From an uncultured Pseudomonadota bacterium (GTDB taxonomy: Bacteria > Pseudomonadota > Alphaproteobacteria > RF32 > CAG-239), in the NCBI GenBank assembly GCA_902495305.1, contig CABUWG010000052.1:1-11452 (forward strand): 11,452 nt of DNA. Direction: 5' to 3'. Each line of letters begins with the position of its first letter. Within the stretch, counting starts at the first letter, position 1. Made by a program: the position numbers and the translations under genes. Shown here in pieces: positions 1 to 7,169 of the stretch. Below the pieces are notes generated by a model. That model searched no databases and had not been told where the DNA came from. It saw only the letters and a program-made list of their open reading frames with translations.

Positions 1-6
1 CCCTGT

Positions 7-28
7 CCCCCTCTTAGCAAAGAGGGGG
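7..28. repeat. GC-rich hairpin, 9-bp perfect stem
   Basis: CCCCCTCTT at 7-15 pairs perfectly with AAGAGGGGG at 20-28 around the 4-base loop AGCA. There is no T-run after the stem on the plus strand (GAAATATG follows) and none can be judged on the minus strand beyond the window edge, so a repeat element is a better call than a terminator. It may be one end of a composite repeat reaching to about 240. Confidence 0.6.
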
Positions 29-153
29 AAATATGTGGCACTTTGGGGTTTTGCTCCAAAACCTAAGCCATTCGCAAAGGGCACCCAAACGTGCCGAACG
101 GAAGGGATGTGCTTTGAAGACGTAGCACTGTTATTCTGAGGGCTTTTTCTTTT

Positions 154-235
154 GTCATCCTGAGCGGAGCGAAGGATCCAGTTTATAAATAAAGCTAAAT
201 TGTTTGACTGGATTCTTCGTTGCACTCAGAATGAC
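154..235. repeat. Long imperfect inverted repeat (29-base arms), MITE/REP-like
   Basis: The left arm at 154-182 begins GTCATCCTGAG and ends GGATCCAGT. The right arm at 207-235, reverse-complemented, begins GTCATTCTGAG and ends GAATCCAGT. I count 24 of 29 positions identical, and 24 bases separate the arms. A transcript could fold into a long stem, with several mismatches becoming G-U pairs. A further degenerate copy of the arm end (GTTATTCTGAG) lies at about 129-139. Repeats beginning GTCATCCTGAG are, as I recall, spread in intergenic regions of many bacteria. No transposase is encoded here, so mobility, if any, would depend on a gene elsewhere. Confidence 0.65.
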
Positions 236-294
236 GAAGAAAAGGGAAGAAGTAAAAAGTGGCGGAGTGGTATGTCAGGTAATGTTCAGAAAAT

Positions 295-323
295 AAAAAA
301 TCCGGAGATTTCTCCGGATTTTT
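295..323 (-). terminator. Rho-independent terminator after the 735-residue gene
   Basis: TCCGGAGA at 301-308 pairs with TCTCCGGA at 311-318 across a 2-base TT gap, flanked by an A-run (295-300) and a T-run (319-323). On the minus strand the hairpin starts five bases after the stop codon at 328-330 and is followed by a run of Ts. The A and T flanks are symmetrical, so it could also stop transcripts arriving from the left. Confidence 0.85.
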
Positions 324-327
324 GGTA

Positions 328-2535
328 TTATTCATGTCCGCCGCGATTGTTGCGATATCCTAGCTCCCAGCGTTTGCCTTGCAAGGTATCCAGTCTGGTT
401 GCGGCAATGTTTTTTTCTTCTTTGGTTGCCTCTTTACTGCTTAATTTGGCTTTTTGCTCCTGAACCAGTCTGGTTTTGTCTTTGGCGTCAAACTGTTTCA
501 TCTTCTCGGTTTTTAAGGCCTCGCGTTCTTCTTGAGAGGTATTGGGGTCATGAAGCTTTTGGGCTTTGGCTCTTAACAATCCGACTTGCATTTTTCCAAG
601 CAATCTGCCGGCCTCTTCCGGAAGACCTTCTTTTCCTTCCTGAGTGAGGTTTAATTTATCGACGCCTTCGATGTTTATTCCCATTTCCAAGGCGGCGGCG
701 ATGGTTTTGTTTTTGGCGGCTTCATCACTAAACTGCATTTTGCTGATGTCCAGGCTTGTCAGTTTGCCGTTGGTTAATTTTTGTTTTTGATCTTCGGGAA
801 TTTTATCTTCCTCTTTTTCTGAGGCAGAAGAATGTTCCTGAATGTCTTTATAAACACGCAAAGCATCTTTTATGCTGTCGTAATCAATTTTTTCGGCTGT
901 GTCGGAAGAGCGATTGAATATCTGTTTGTTCAAAACAGTGAGAATATCTTTATTTTTAATACCTTTGAGCGTTTCATTGCTCAGGTCAAGTTTGTTGGGC
1001 GCTTTTTCAACGTCAAGGCCGTTGGCATAAGCGGCGGCAATCAGTCTGGTGGCATAGCCGGGGGTTTTGATGTTTCCGCATTCAATCACCTCGGCATGAG
1101 ATACTTCTTTGGCGGCTTTTGCCATTTGATGAAAGTAGTCATAGTCCGTCATCGGCATAGTGGCTTCGGTTTCGCTGTAATAAGTCACTTCTGCGCCTTT
1201 GGCGTTCGAATCTTTGGCTTTTAAGGCTTCGGTCGGTTTAATCTCAAATTTTAGGAAGCCGTCTTCATTCGGAATTTCCTTAAAGTTGCGCAGGGGTTGC
1301 TCTTTTTCGTCTTTGGTTTCTGCACACCATTTTTCCCAATGCTCTTTGATGCTTTGCAATTGCTCATCATAAGGAACGGTTTCTTTTTCTTCTTTTTGTT
1401 GGGGAGTCGGGTCTTCAGCCTTTTCCGGTTCGCCAAGTTTGAGTTCTTTTGTAGCGGAATTGGATTTCTCTCCTTCTTTTTCGGGAAGAATAAAGTTGCC
1501 AAGTGAACCGTGTCCGCTAAAATATACTCGTGCTGCGTATATTTGATCTTCTGTCAAATCTTTTTTATTTAAATTATGTGATTCTGTAAAGATGTTTAAA
1601 TAATGATTAAAGTCATCTTCATCTATATTTATTATTTCTTTTTGGGGTATTGATTTTTGTTGAGTATTCTCTTTTTTGGGTTGATTGTTGCTTGGGGCTT
1701 CTTTTTCAGGAAGCACAAAGTTTCCTAGAGAACCGTTCCCATTAAAATATTCTCGTGCCGCATTAAGTTGGAATTCTGTTAAATCTTTTTTATTTAAGTT
1801 ATATGCTTCTGTAAAGATTGTCAGGTAGTAATTAAAATCGTCTTCGTCTGATGCTGTCGTATGAGTAGTGGTATCAGTCATTGTTTTGTCCTCTTTAGGC
1901 GTATTGGTTTTTAATTGGGAAGTTACTTGTTTTATGGTTTCAAGATAAGCAGCCAGTTTTTGTTTTAAGTCTTTTACCGAGGATGCTTCATTTGTTATCT
2001 TATTGATTTTGTCTGCAAATCTTTGTTGATAATCTTTAATGGCAATATCTTCGTCCATATTCGGATATTGCTTTTTGTATTCTGTTATTGCATTGTTAAT
2101 GAAAGAGTTTAAGCTTGTTTGCACTTCCTGAATTAATTGCGCGGCCTCGTTAAATTCTTCTTTTGTGCTTTTTTCTTTAACCATGCCGTAAAAAAATTTG
2201 GTTTTCAGCTTTTCAAAACTTTTGCCTAATTCATTGTTGGAGATGTTGTCTTTGCCGCTGTTCAGATTTTTTTTGAAGTCTTTATTGATTTTTTCTGCCC
2301 AGCGGTCAGATTCTACTTGTTTGGACATGTATTTGTTTTCAAATTGCCGCAAGGCACTTTTTTGTTCTTTACCCGTAAGCTTGGTTATATGTAAAATCTC
2401 ATTGGCAATGTCTTTAGGCAGATTTTGGGGAGAACCGCCGTTTTCATCAAAATATGCTCCGAGCACTTCCAGCATCCGTTTTCTGATCATGCTTTCAGAG
2501 TTGCCTGCTTTTTGATTTTTGGTCGATTTAGCCAT
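328..2535 (-). CDS. Hypothetical 735-residue hydrophilic repeat protein
   Basis: I do not recognise this protein as a named family. It is rich in Lys, Glu, Gln and Asn, has no signal peptide or membrane segment, and is probably cytoplasmic and largely helical. Residues 15-210 look helical and charged. Residues 230-279 and 305-354 are two copies of one 50-residue unit (39 identical positions), joined by a Gln/Lys/Ser linker. An acidic, low-complexity linker fills about 355-390. A weaker repeat pair lies at 499-526 and 612-638, each with the core IAAA...G...E...KL.L. That core faintly recalls the A...G-hydrophobic end of LPD7-type domains in large polyvalent proteins, which is a guess. The ATG start has GAGG five bases upstream and a possible -10 box just before it. 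It follows the hydrolase gene by 71 bases and ends at a clear terminator. The first half is noticeably AT-richer than the second, suggesting a mosaic origin. Confidence 0.85.
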   Translation of the reverse strand: MAKSTKNQKAGNSESMIRKRMLEVLGAYFDENGGSPQNLPKDIANEILHITKLTGKEQKSALRQFENKYMSKQVESDRWAEKINKDFKKNLNSGKDNISNNELGKSFEKLKTKFFYGMVKEKSTKEEFNEAAQLIQEVQTSLNSFINNAITEYKKQYPNMDEDIAIKDYQQRFADKINKITNEASSVKDLKQKLAAYLETIKQVTSQLKTNTPKEDKTMTDTTTHTTASDEDDFNYYLTIFTEAYNLNKKDLTEFQLNAAREYFNGNGSLGNFVLPEKEAPSNNQPKKENTQQKSIPQKEIINIDEDDFNHYLNIFTESHNLNKKDLTEDQIYAARVYFSGHGSLGNFILPEKEGEKSNSATKELKLGEPEKAEDPTPQQKEEKETVPYDEQLQSIKEHWEKWCAETKDEKEQPLRNFKEIPNEDGFLKFEIKPTEALKAKDSNAKGAEVTYYSETEATMPMTDYDYFHQMAKAAKEVSHAEVIECGNIKTPGYATRLIAAAYANGLDVEKAPNKLDLSNETLKGIKNKDILTVLNKQIFNRSSDTAEKIDYDSIKDALRVYKDIQEHSSASEKEEDKIPEDQKQKLTNGKLTSLDISKMQFSDEAAKNKTIAAALEMGINIEGVDKLNLTQEGKEGLPEEAGRLLGKMQVGLLRAKAQKLHDPNTSQEEREALKTEKMKQFDAKDKTRLVQEQKAKLSSKEATKEEKNIAATRLDTLQGKRWELGYRNNRGGHE
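1474..1623 (-). repeat. Internal protein repeat, copy 2 (residues 305-354)
   Basis: This is the second copy of the 50-residue unit, 25 residues after copy 1. Differences from copy 1 are mostly conservative or at polar positions (Tyr/His, Asn/Ser, Leu/Ile, Val/Ile). The kept positions, Phe, Leu, Tyr and the Gly-rich GSLGNF turn, suggest a small folded module rather than a disordered tract. Confidence 0.85.
1699..1848 (-). repeat. Internal protein repeat, copy 1 (residues 230-279)
   Basis: This encodes the first copy of the 50-residue unit that starts DEDDFN and ends LPEKE, including the shared NLNKKDLTE and GSLGNF blocks. It matches copy 2 at 39 of 50 residues. The DNA copies differ at many silent sites, so the duplication is not very recent and the protein sequence has been held under selection. 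Confidence 0.85.
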
Positions 2536-2555
2536 TTCTGCCTCGCTTTTTATAA

Positions 2556-2584
2556 ATTATAACTGAACTATAACACAAAAAAAA
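2556..2584 (-). promoter_or_regulatory. Possible promoter of the 735-residue gene
   Basis: On the minus strand a perfect TATAAT lies at 2556-2561, about 20 bases before the ATG at 2535. The -35 position at 17-base spacing is only a T-run (TTTTTT), so the promoter is weak by consensus. No terminator hairpin separates this gene from the hydrolase gene upstream, so read-through is also possible. Confidence 0.4.
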
Positions 2585-2606
2585 TGTTCTGTCTATAATT
2601 TTGTCA

Positions 2607-3320
2607 CTAAATTAACTTTTTTAATTGGTCGAGGGTTTGGGCTTTAAGATAAGGGTTGCAGCGTTTTTCTTCTCCCAGTGTTACCGGACAGACCGGAAGC
2701 CCTTGTTTGAGGCGTTCATCGGCGCGTTGCAGGTAACGCCGCAAGTCCAAGTTATGCGGGTCGGCGTGGAAGGCATCCGCCGCGGCATGGACGGTGTATT
2801 CGTGTCCGGGGTAGAAGTTGACGTCGTCGGGCAGGTTTCTGATTTTTTGCAAGGCGTTATACATTTCATCAACCGTCCCTTCAAACAGGCCGCCGACGCA
2901 GAGGTTAAACAGCGTGTCGCCGGTGAACAAGGCCTTGTCGTCGGCAAAGTAGTAAAGGATGTGTCCCTGTGTGTGGGCGGAAACGTCTATGATTTGGGCA
3001 ATGCTTTGGCCGAGGGCAAAAGTCTTGTCCGGTTCAACGCCAATATCAAAGCCCGGAATGCGGGCGGCGTCATTGACATTGCCGACGACTTTGGCATGAT
3101 ACAGCGCTTTTAGTTCCAAATTACCGTCGGTATGGTCAAAATGGTGGTGGGTATTCAGAATATAGTCCGGCGTGATGCCGAGTCTTTGGCATTCGGCTAT
3201 AATCGGCGCCGGCTCCGACGGGTCGATGACAGCGGAAGTGCCGGTTGCTTCATCTGTTAAAATATAGGCATAATTGTCCATGGTGCCGGCGCGGCATAGT
3301 ACGGTACGAATTTTCAGCAT
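2607..3320 (-). CDS. Glyoxalase II-like metallo-beta-lactamase-fold hydrolase
   Basis: This 237-residue protein has the metallo-beta-lactamase fold and resembles hydroxyacylglutathione hydrolase (glyoxalase II), which hydrolyses S-lactoylglutathione to lactate and glutathione in methylglyoxal detoxification. Visible metal ligands are H58, H60, D62 and H63 in the THHHFDH motif, H116 in AHTQGH, D135 in FTGDTLF and H173 in PGHEYT. The LFEGT block (145-149) and C-terminal TLGEEKRCNPYL are also glyoxalase II-like. Two features are unusual: the Lys/Arg normally found before the F/Y-EGT block is Gly here (G144), and the C-terminal tail with its basic glutathione-contact residues is missing, the family usually being about 250-260 residues. 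The substrate may therefore differ. The ATG overlaps the stop of the HD-GYP gene by one base (TAATG), with GGAGG ten bases upstream, so translation is probably coupled. Confidence 0.85.
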   Translation of the reverse strand: MLKIRTVLCRAGTMDNYAYILTDEATGTSAVIDPSEPAPIIAECQRLGITPDYILNTHHHFDHTDGNLELKALYHAKVVGNVNDAARIPGFDIGVEPDKTFALGQSIAQIIDVSAHTQGHILYYFADDKALFTGDTLFNLCVGGLFEGTVDEMYNALQKIRNLPDDVNFYPGHEYTVHAAADAFHADPHNLDLRRYLQRADERLKQGLPVCPVTLGEEKRCNPYLKAQTLDQLKKLI

Positions 3321-4993
3321 TATAAATAATCCTCCGGATTGACATCATCTATTTGTTCCGGATTCATATATTGCTGCGCATAGTCTTCGTAAACCTTGTT
3401 GCTGACAAAAACTTCATATAAGTCGCGGTCGATATGTCCGGTTTCTGACAATTCTTTTAATATAGCGAGTGCGCTGGAGAGTTTTTTGGGCTCTTTATAC
3501 GGGCGGTCGGTTGCCGTCAGCGCCTCAAAAATATCGGCAATTGCCATGATTTTGGCGGGAATCGACATCTGAGCGCCGGTCAGGCCGTTCGGGTAGCCTT
3601 TGCCGTCAACCCGCTCATGGTGCGAGCCGGCGTATTCCACAACGTTGGAAAGCTCTTTGGGGAAAGGCAGCGCTTTAAGCATGTCAATGGTCACGACAAT
3701 ATGTTCGTTAATTTTTTCGCGTTCCTGTTTGTTGATTGTGCCGTTACGAATCCGCAGATTATACAATTCTCCGTGGTTATACGGTGCGGTAACCTGATCT
3801 TCGCGGTTTTGGATAAGGTTTTCCAACGAGGGGTTGGCATAAAGTTCGGTATCGGTAATGCTGTTTCTTTCTGCCCAGGACAGACCGAGCATACGGTTGA
3901 AATAGCGCATAAAACGGATTTTTGCAATATTTTCAAGCCGTGCAATGTCTTCTTCCGTCATCGGAATATCGCCGATATTGCAACGGGCAATAAATTCGTA
4001 ATCGTCTTCCAGCTGTCTGACGCGGGCAACAAATTCTTTTTGCAGGTTTTCCTGAGTATCGGTGTTTTGCAGGCGTTTTTTCAAATAGTCAATATGGGCG
4101 TCGCGGCGCAGAATCTCAAAACGGTTGCGGATTTCATGAATCCGGTTGTTGATGGTTTCGAGCTTGGTGGCTTTGTTGACAATGTATTCCGGTGTGGTGA
4201 CCTTGCCGCAGTCATGCAGCCAAGAGGCAATATGCAGGGCATACCAGTCGTCATCTGACATTTCAAAGTTTTTAAGCGGGCCGCGTTCTGTCTGGACGGC
4301 GGCCATTGCCAGCATTCGGGCAATTACCGGCACGCGTTTGCAATGAATGCCGGTGAACGGCGATTTGGCATCAACAGCGCGCCCCAAGACCTCAATAAAA
4401 GATTCCAAAAGGCTGGCGTAATCTTCGCTGAGTTTATGGCTTTCCAGAAACGGTGCAAGAAGATTACAGACAGACTGGGTGTTTTTTTGGACCTCGGAGG
4501 TGAAGCTGATGTATCTTCCGCCCATATCCATTGCATTGATAAACTGGGCGACGCCGATGATGTTGCCTTTGTGGTTTAAGACCGGAATGACCAGCATGGA
4601 AACCGAGCGGTAGTCATAATCTTTATCAAATGCGTCATAAATCGAATTGTCAAAATTTTCGGCATAAATATCGGGCGTATTGATGATTTCTTTGTTCAGC
4701 GCAGACGTGACGATAATGCTTTTGGGGCTGACACGGCGCTGGTCGGGCAGGTAGGTCGGGTTGGTATAGTATTTGTTGTCCGAGCCGATTTTATGAATTT
4801 TCAGACTTTTGCTGTAGGAGAAGACCAGACGCAAGAAGTTGTCATCATTGACGGTATAGAAAGTTGCGCCGTCGGCATTGCAGACATCCTGCGCCGTGCG
4901 GATGACTTTTTCGATGATTACCATCGTGTCCGGTTCCTGAGTGAGCGAGTTGGTCAGCTCTAGGAGTGTGTCTGCGCTGATGTTAACGGCCAA
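3320..4993 (-). CDS. GAF-domain HD-GYP phosphodiesterase-like signalling protein
   Basis: This 557-residue protein combines an N-terminal GAF sensor domain (about 10-185) with a C-terminal HD-GYP domain (about 195-530). HD-GYP proteins typically hydrolyse cyclic di-GMP or related cyclic dinucleotides using a two- or three-metal site. Visible catalytic-type residues are H217, H260-D261 and K264 in HDCGK, H431, H458-H459-E460, and the DGKGYP signature at 463-468, followed by ADIFEALTATDRPYK (486-500). The spacing from HDCGK to H431 is about 167 residues, far longer than in simple HD-GYP domains. The insert (about 280-400) is charged and helical. There is no signal peptide or membrane segment, so it should be cytoplasmic, with the GAF domain binding an unknown small ligand. 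The start is TTG at 4991-4993, after a GGGGG ribosome-binding sequence, 18 bases behind the DUF2336 gene. It is translationally coupled to the downstream hydrolase. Confidence 0.9.
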   Translation of the reverse strand: MAVNISADTLLELTNSLTQEPDTMVIIEKVIRTAQDVCNADGATFYTVNDDNFLRLVFSYSKSLKIHKIGSDNKYYTNPTYLPDQRRVSPKSIIVTSALNKEIINTPDIYAENFDNSIYDAFDKDYDYRSVSMLVIPVLNHKGNIIGVAQFINAMDMGGRYISFTSEVQKNTQSVCNLLAPFLESHKLSEDYASLLESFIEVLGRAVDAKSPFTGIHCKRVPVIARMLAMAAVQTERGPLKNFEMSDDDWYALHIASWLHDCGKVTTPEYIVNKATKLETINNRIHEIRNRFEILRRDAHIDYLKKRLQNTDTQENLQKEFVARVRQLEDDYEFIARCNIGDIPMTEEDIARLENIAKIRFMRYFNRMLGLSWAERNSITDTELYANPSLENLIQNREDQVTAPYNHGELYNLRIRNGTINKQEREKINEHIVVTIDMLKALPFPKELSNVVEYAGSHHERVDGKGYPNGLTGAQMSIPAKIMAIADIFEALTATDRPYKEPKKLSSALAILKELSETGHIDRDLYEVFVSNKVYEDYAQQYMNPEQIDDVNPEDYL

Positions 4994-5003
4994 ATTTTCC
5001 CCC
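4991..5003 (-). promoter_or_regulatory. Ribosome binding site and TTG start of the HD-GYP gene
   Basis: On the minus strand GGGGG at 4999-5003 is followed by the five-base spacer AAAAT and then TTG. This choice gives a start just 18 bases after the preceding stop and keeps the whole predicted GAF domain. The next in-frame ATG would be Met24, which would cut into the first GAF helix. TTG initiation may lower the amount of this enzyme. Confidence 0.65.
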
Positions 5004-5011
5004 GCAAAATT

Positions 5012-6115
5012 TTAACTGATTTTGGAAATCAGATAATTGATATCTTCTTCTTTAAATTCGTCCGCGGCGTTGCCAAAAGAGAGAATCCGTTCAATGACGC
5101 GGTGGGAAAACGCAACGCGGTTGTTGTCCTTGACGTCGAATCGAATCTCCTGAATCACTTTTAAGGCGCTGAATACGGCCGGAAACATTGATTTAGGAAT
5201 ATAAGCTTTTCTTAGCAGATTTCTAATCATAAAGTCAAGAGAGGTATTGAACAATATTTTGCGGACCTCGGTAATCGGCGTGTTGGAAAGATAGACCAGC
5301 GCATATTCAAAAAAGGTTAAATCGCCGAGGCAGATTGAGCGGACGACTAGAGAAGGCGTCAGCCGGTTGTTGCTGTAAAGCTGGTGGACAAGTTCTTCTA
5401 TTTGTTTGTCGGAGCTGTATTCTTCGGAGATTCTGAGGGTGGTTTTTTCTTTGACCTGTTCAATGAGGTCGCTGGCAATGTCGGTCGGAAGTTTGTGGGT
5501 GATGATGAGGCGTCTTTTTAATTCTTGGGACAAGTAGTTGACGATTTTTTCGATAACGGTTACCGGTAGTTCCGGACGGGAGATGAGGCTTTCTTTTATG
5601 GTGTTGCTGTCGTGGTATTTGTTGATGATGGAAAAATAAGACTGTTCTTTGATGTTGGCGGTCGGGTTTTGGATTAAGGTGTTGATGACTTCTTCGGGGC
5701 ATTTTTCAACAATGTACTGGGAGATGTCTTCGGTCAGATTTTCCCGTTCCGCGACAGCTTTTTGTTTGTTGATGCTTTGGAACTCTAAAATCTGGAGCAG
5801 GTCTTCCCGAGAAAAGTCTTGGTAGTATTTTATGAAAGGGACTGCAACACTGTCATGGTCGTTGATAATGGACTCTATGATGTCTTGCGGAATGTTGCGG
5901 GCTTTTTTCAGGCTTTCCGACAGCACCGCCCGGACTTTGATTTCAACGTCATGTACCATGATGCGGAAGATGTCTTCGGCGATTTTCATCCCCTCGGCCG
6001 TTAAGCTGTTGCCGTTGTAATAGGCGCTGATTTTCTGCGCCGTTGAGATCTTGTTGTCTACGGTAAAGTTTTTAGATAGTCTTATGACATCCTGCGAAGT
6101 TAAAGCATGATCCAT
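5012..6115 (-). CDS. DUF2336 domain protein
   Basis: This 367-residue soluble protein matches my memory of the DUF2336 family (PF10098), found mainly in Alphaproteobacteria and without a settled function. Supporting features are the N-terminal L-T-x-x-D-V-I-R-L start, the block with EDIFRIMVHD and VEIKVRAVLSESL (about 47-69), short HEAT-like helical repeats through about 230, and a C-terminal part beginning RLTPSLVVRSICLGDLTFFE (251-270). HEAT-like architecture suggests a protein-binding scaffold rather than an enzyme. There is no signal peptide or membrane segment. AGGA lies about seven bases before the ATG. It is the first gene of the second operon, upstream of the GAF/HD-GYP gene by 18 bases, so a role in the same signalling pathway is plausible but not shown. 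Confidence 0.85.
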   Translation of the reverse strand: MDHALTSQDVIRLSKNFTVDNKISTAQKISAYYNGNSLTAEGMKIAEDIFRIMVHDVEIKVRAVLSESLKKARNIPQDIIESIINDHDSVAVPFIKYYQDFSREDLLQILEFQSINKQKAVAERENLTEDISQYIVEKCPEEVINTLIQNPTANIKEQSYFSIINKYHDSNTIKESLISRPELPVTVIEKIVNYLSQELKRRLIITHKLPTDIASDLIEQVKEKTTLRISEEYSSDKQIEELVHQLYSNNRLTPSLVVRSICLGDLTFFEYALVYLSNTPITEVRKILFNTSLDFMIRNLLRKAYIPKSMFPAVFSALKVIQEIRFDVKDNNRVAFSHRVIERILSFGNAADEFKEEDINYLISKIS

Positions 6116-6151
6116 TTTGTCGTCCTATAGCGATTCGCTCATATCGATTCT

Positions 6152-6181
6152 ATCATAGAAAAATTCTGTACAAATTGCCAG
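6152..6181 (-). promoter_or_regulatory. Possible promoter of the DUF2336 operon
   Basis: On the minus strand CTGGCA (6176-6181, four of six consensus positions) is followed by an 18-base spacer and TATGAT (6152-6157, five of six). The transcript would start about 30 bases before the ATG. It lies in the 148-base gap after the bax-like gene, where I find no convincing hairpin terminator, so some read-through from the murJ operon is possible. Confidence 0.4.
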
Positions 6182-6263
6182 AAAAATCGTTAATTCTTGT
6201 GGAAGTTTTTTTTAAAACCCTTGTTTTTACACTTTAAAAGTTGAAGCTTTTTTGTTTTTTCTT

Positions 6264-7169
6264 CTAATGCGGGGTATTTTCAGCCGGCAGAATTTTGTCT
6301 GCCAGCGTTGTGATGTCCAAATACATCAGGCGATAAAATGTTATGGTATATTTCAGGATGCCGACATAGTTTTTGAGCGGGCTCTGAAAAAGCATGGAAT
6401 GTGCCAGTTCCTGTCCTGACAAATCGGCGCCGTCCGCCAGTTTCAGGCTGCGGAGGTAGCGTGTATGGTCAAAGTCGACGGAGGAGTTGAAATGCAGGGC
6501 ATAAGAAGCCATCGAATCGTACAGGGAGGGAAAAGTCCGAATCCGGTAAGAATCGTCTTCGGTTTCGCCTTGGGGTTTTAAGCCTTCGTCCGTATACCAG
6601 CTCAGTTCTTTATATAAAGAATTGCCCTCTTTGACAATGCGGGAAGAGCCCCAGTTGGTTTCCATGGCTGAAACGGCAATTAAGAAAGAAACCGGAACGG
6701 GCGCAATGCGTGTTCTCAGCATTTGGATTTGCAACTGGTGGCGGCGATAGCCTTTTAATCTGGTAAAGGCATCATATTTGGCGGCCAGCTCTTCCAGCCG
6801 TTTGGTATGGGAATCGGAAAGTTCGCGGTTTTTCTTGAGGTCCTGATTTATCTGCAACAGTTCCTGACGTTCTTTTAATATTGCGCTGTTGACTTTTAAG
6901 GCCAGCGGCGTGAGGATTTTGATGAACATCCGGTTGCGGACGTCATTGTCTTTTATCTTGTCAAAGTCCCTCGGAAATTTTTGCAGGAAAATCGGCGGAA
7001 CCCGTCCTTTTTTTACAAAGAGATAACTTTGATAGCCGTATTTGTCATAAAGATTTTGCAGTCGCCGTACCGTAACGTCTTTCAGGTAAAGGCCGTCTTC
7101 GCCGGCAAAAGCGGTGGGCGGCAGCAACAGGCAGACAGCAAAGATTATGCAAATAAAGCGTGTTATCAT
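6264..7169 (-). CDS. Bax-type protein with glucosaminidase domain, exported
   Basis: This 301-residue protein resembles E. coli Bax, a member of the mannosyl-glycoprotein endo-beta-N-acetylglucosaminidase (glucosaminidase) superfamily thought to cleave peptidoglycan glycan strands. Residues 1-22 form a signal peptide ending AFA, so the mature protein should be periplasmic. The family features seen are the VPPIFLQKFPRDFDKIK segment (57-73), a helical linker (about 95-135), and the catalytic-type core with E170 in SAMETNWGSSRI followed by EGNSLY (181-186), RIRTFPSLYDSM (209-220) and the C-terminal NYVGILKYTI segment. Its ATG overlaps the Nfu gene stop by four bases (ATGA), with GAGG just upstream, which indicates coupled translation. 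Being in the murJ group, it probably takes part in wall remodelling. Confidence 0.85.
   Translation of the reverse strand: MITRFICIIFAVCLLLPPTAFAGEDGLYLKDVTVRRLQNLYDKYGYQSYLFVKKGRVPPIFLQKFPRDFDKIKDNDVRNRMFIKILTPLALKVNSAILKERQELLQINQDLKKNRELSDSHTKRLEELAAKYDAFTRLKGYRRHQLQIQMLRTRIAPVPVSFLIAVSAMETNWGSSRIVKEGNSLYKELSWYTDEGLKPQGETEDDSYRIRTFPSLYDSMASYALHFNSSVDFDHTRYLRSLKLADGADLSGQELAHSMLFQSPLKNYVGILKYTITFYRLMYLDITTLADKILPAENTPH

Larger units (their letters stand above)
1..327. other. Gene-free region with several palindromic repeats
   Basis: I see no credible gene here. The stretch holds a series of inverted repeats: a GC-rich 9-bp hairpin at 7-28, a 7-bp hairpin at 47-63 (GGTTTTG/CAAAACC), a 5-bp hairpin at 80-95 (GGCAC/GTGCC), a 5-bp pair at 109-113 and 124-128 (GTGCT/AGCAC), a long imperfect inverted repeat at 154-235, and the terminator of the next gene at 295-323. 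Such clustering is typical of dispersed intergenic repeat elements rather than regulation of one gene, but copy number cannot be seen from this window. Confidence 0.7.

Noticed and set aside
200..463. 87-codon plus-strand open frame
   Set aside because: It begins inside the inverted repeat, runs through the terminator at 295-323 and into the antisense of the 735-residue gene, and has no sensible ribosome binding site.
1474..1848. CRISPR-like or DNA tandem repeat
   Set aside because: The two 150-base units are protein-coding repeats with conserved reading frame and many silent differences, and there are only two copies.
2625..3113. 162-codon plus-strand open frame opposite the hydrolase gene
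   Set aside because: The minus-strand gene carries all metal-binding motifs, and this frame has no recognisable domain.
3617..4258. 213-codon plus-strand open frame opposite the HD-GYP gene
   Set aside because: It is antisense to an intact domain with all catalytic motifs, and its composition is that of a mirror frame.
6180..6263. Possible terminator after the bax-like gene
   Set aside because: The only pairing I found is a short AT-rich stem (AAAAG/CTTTT type) with no GC core.
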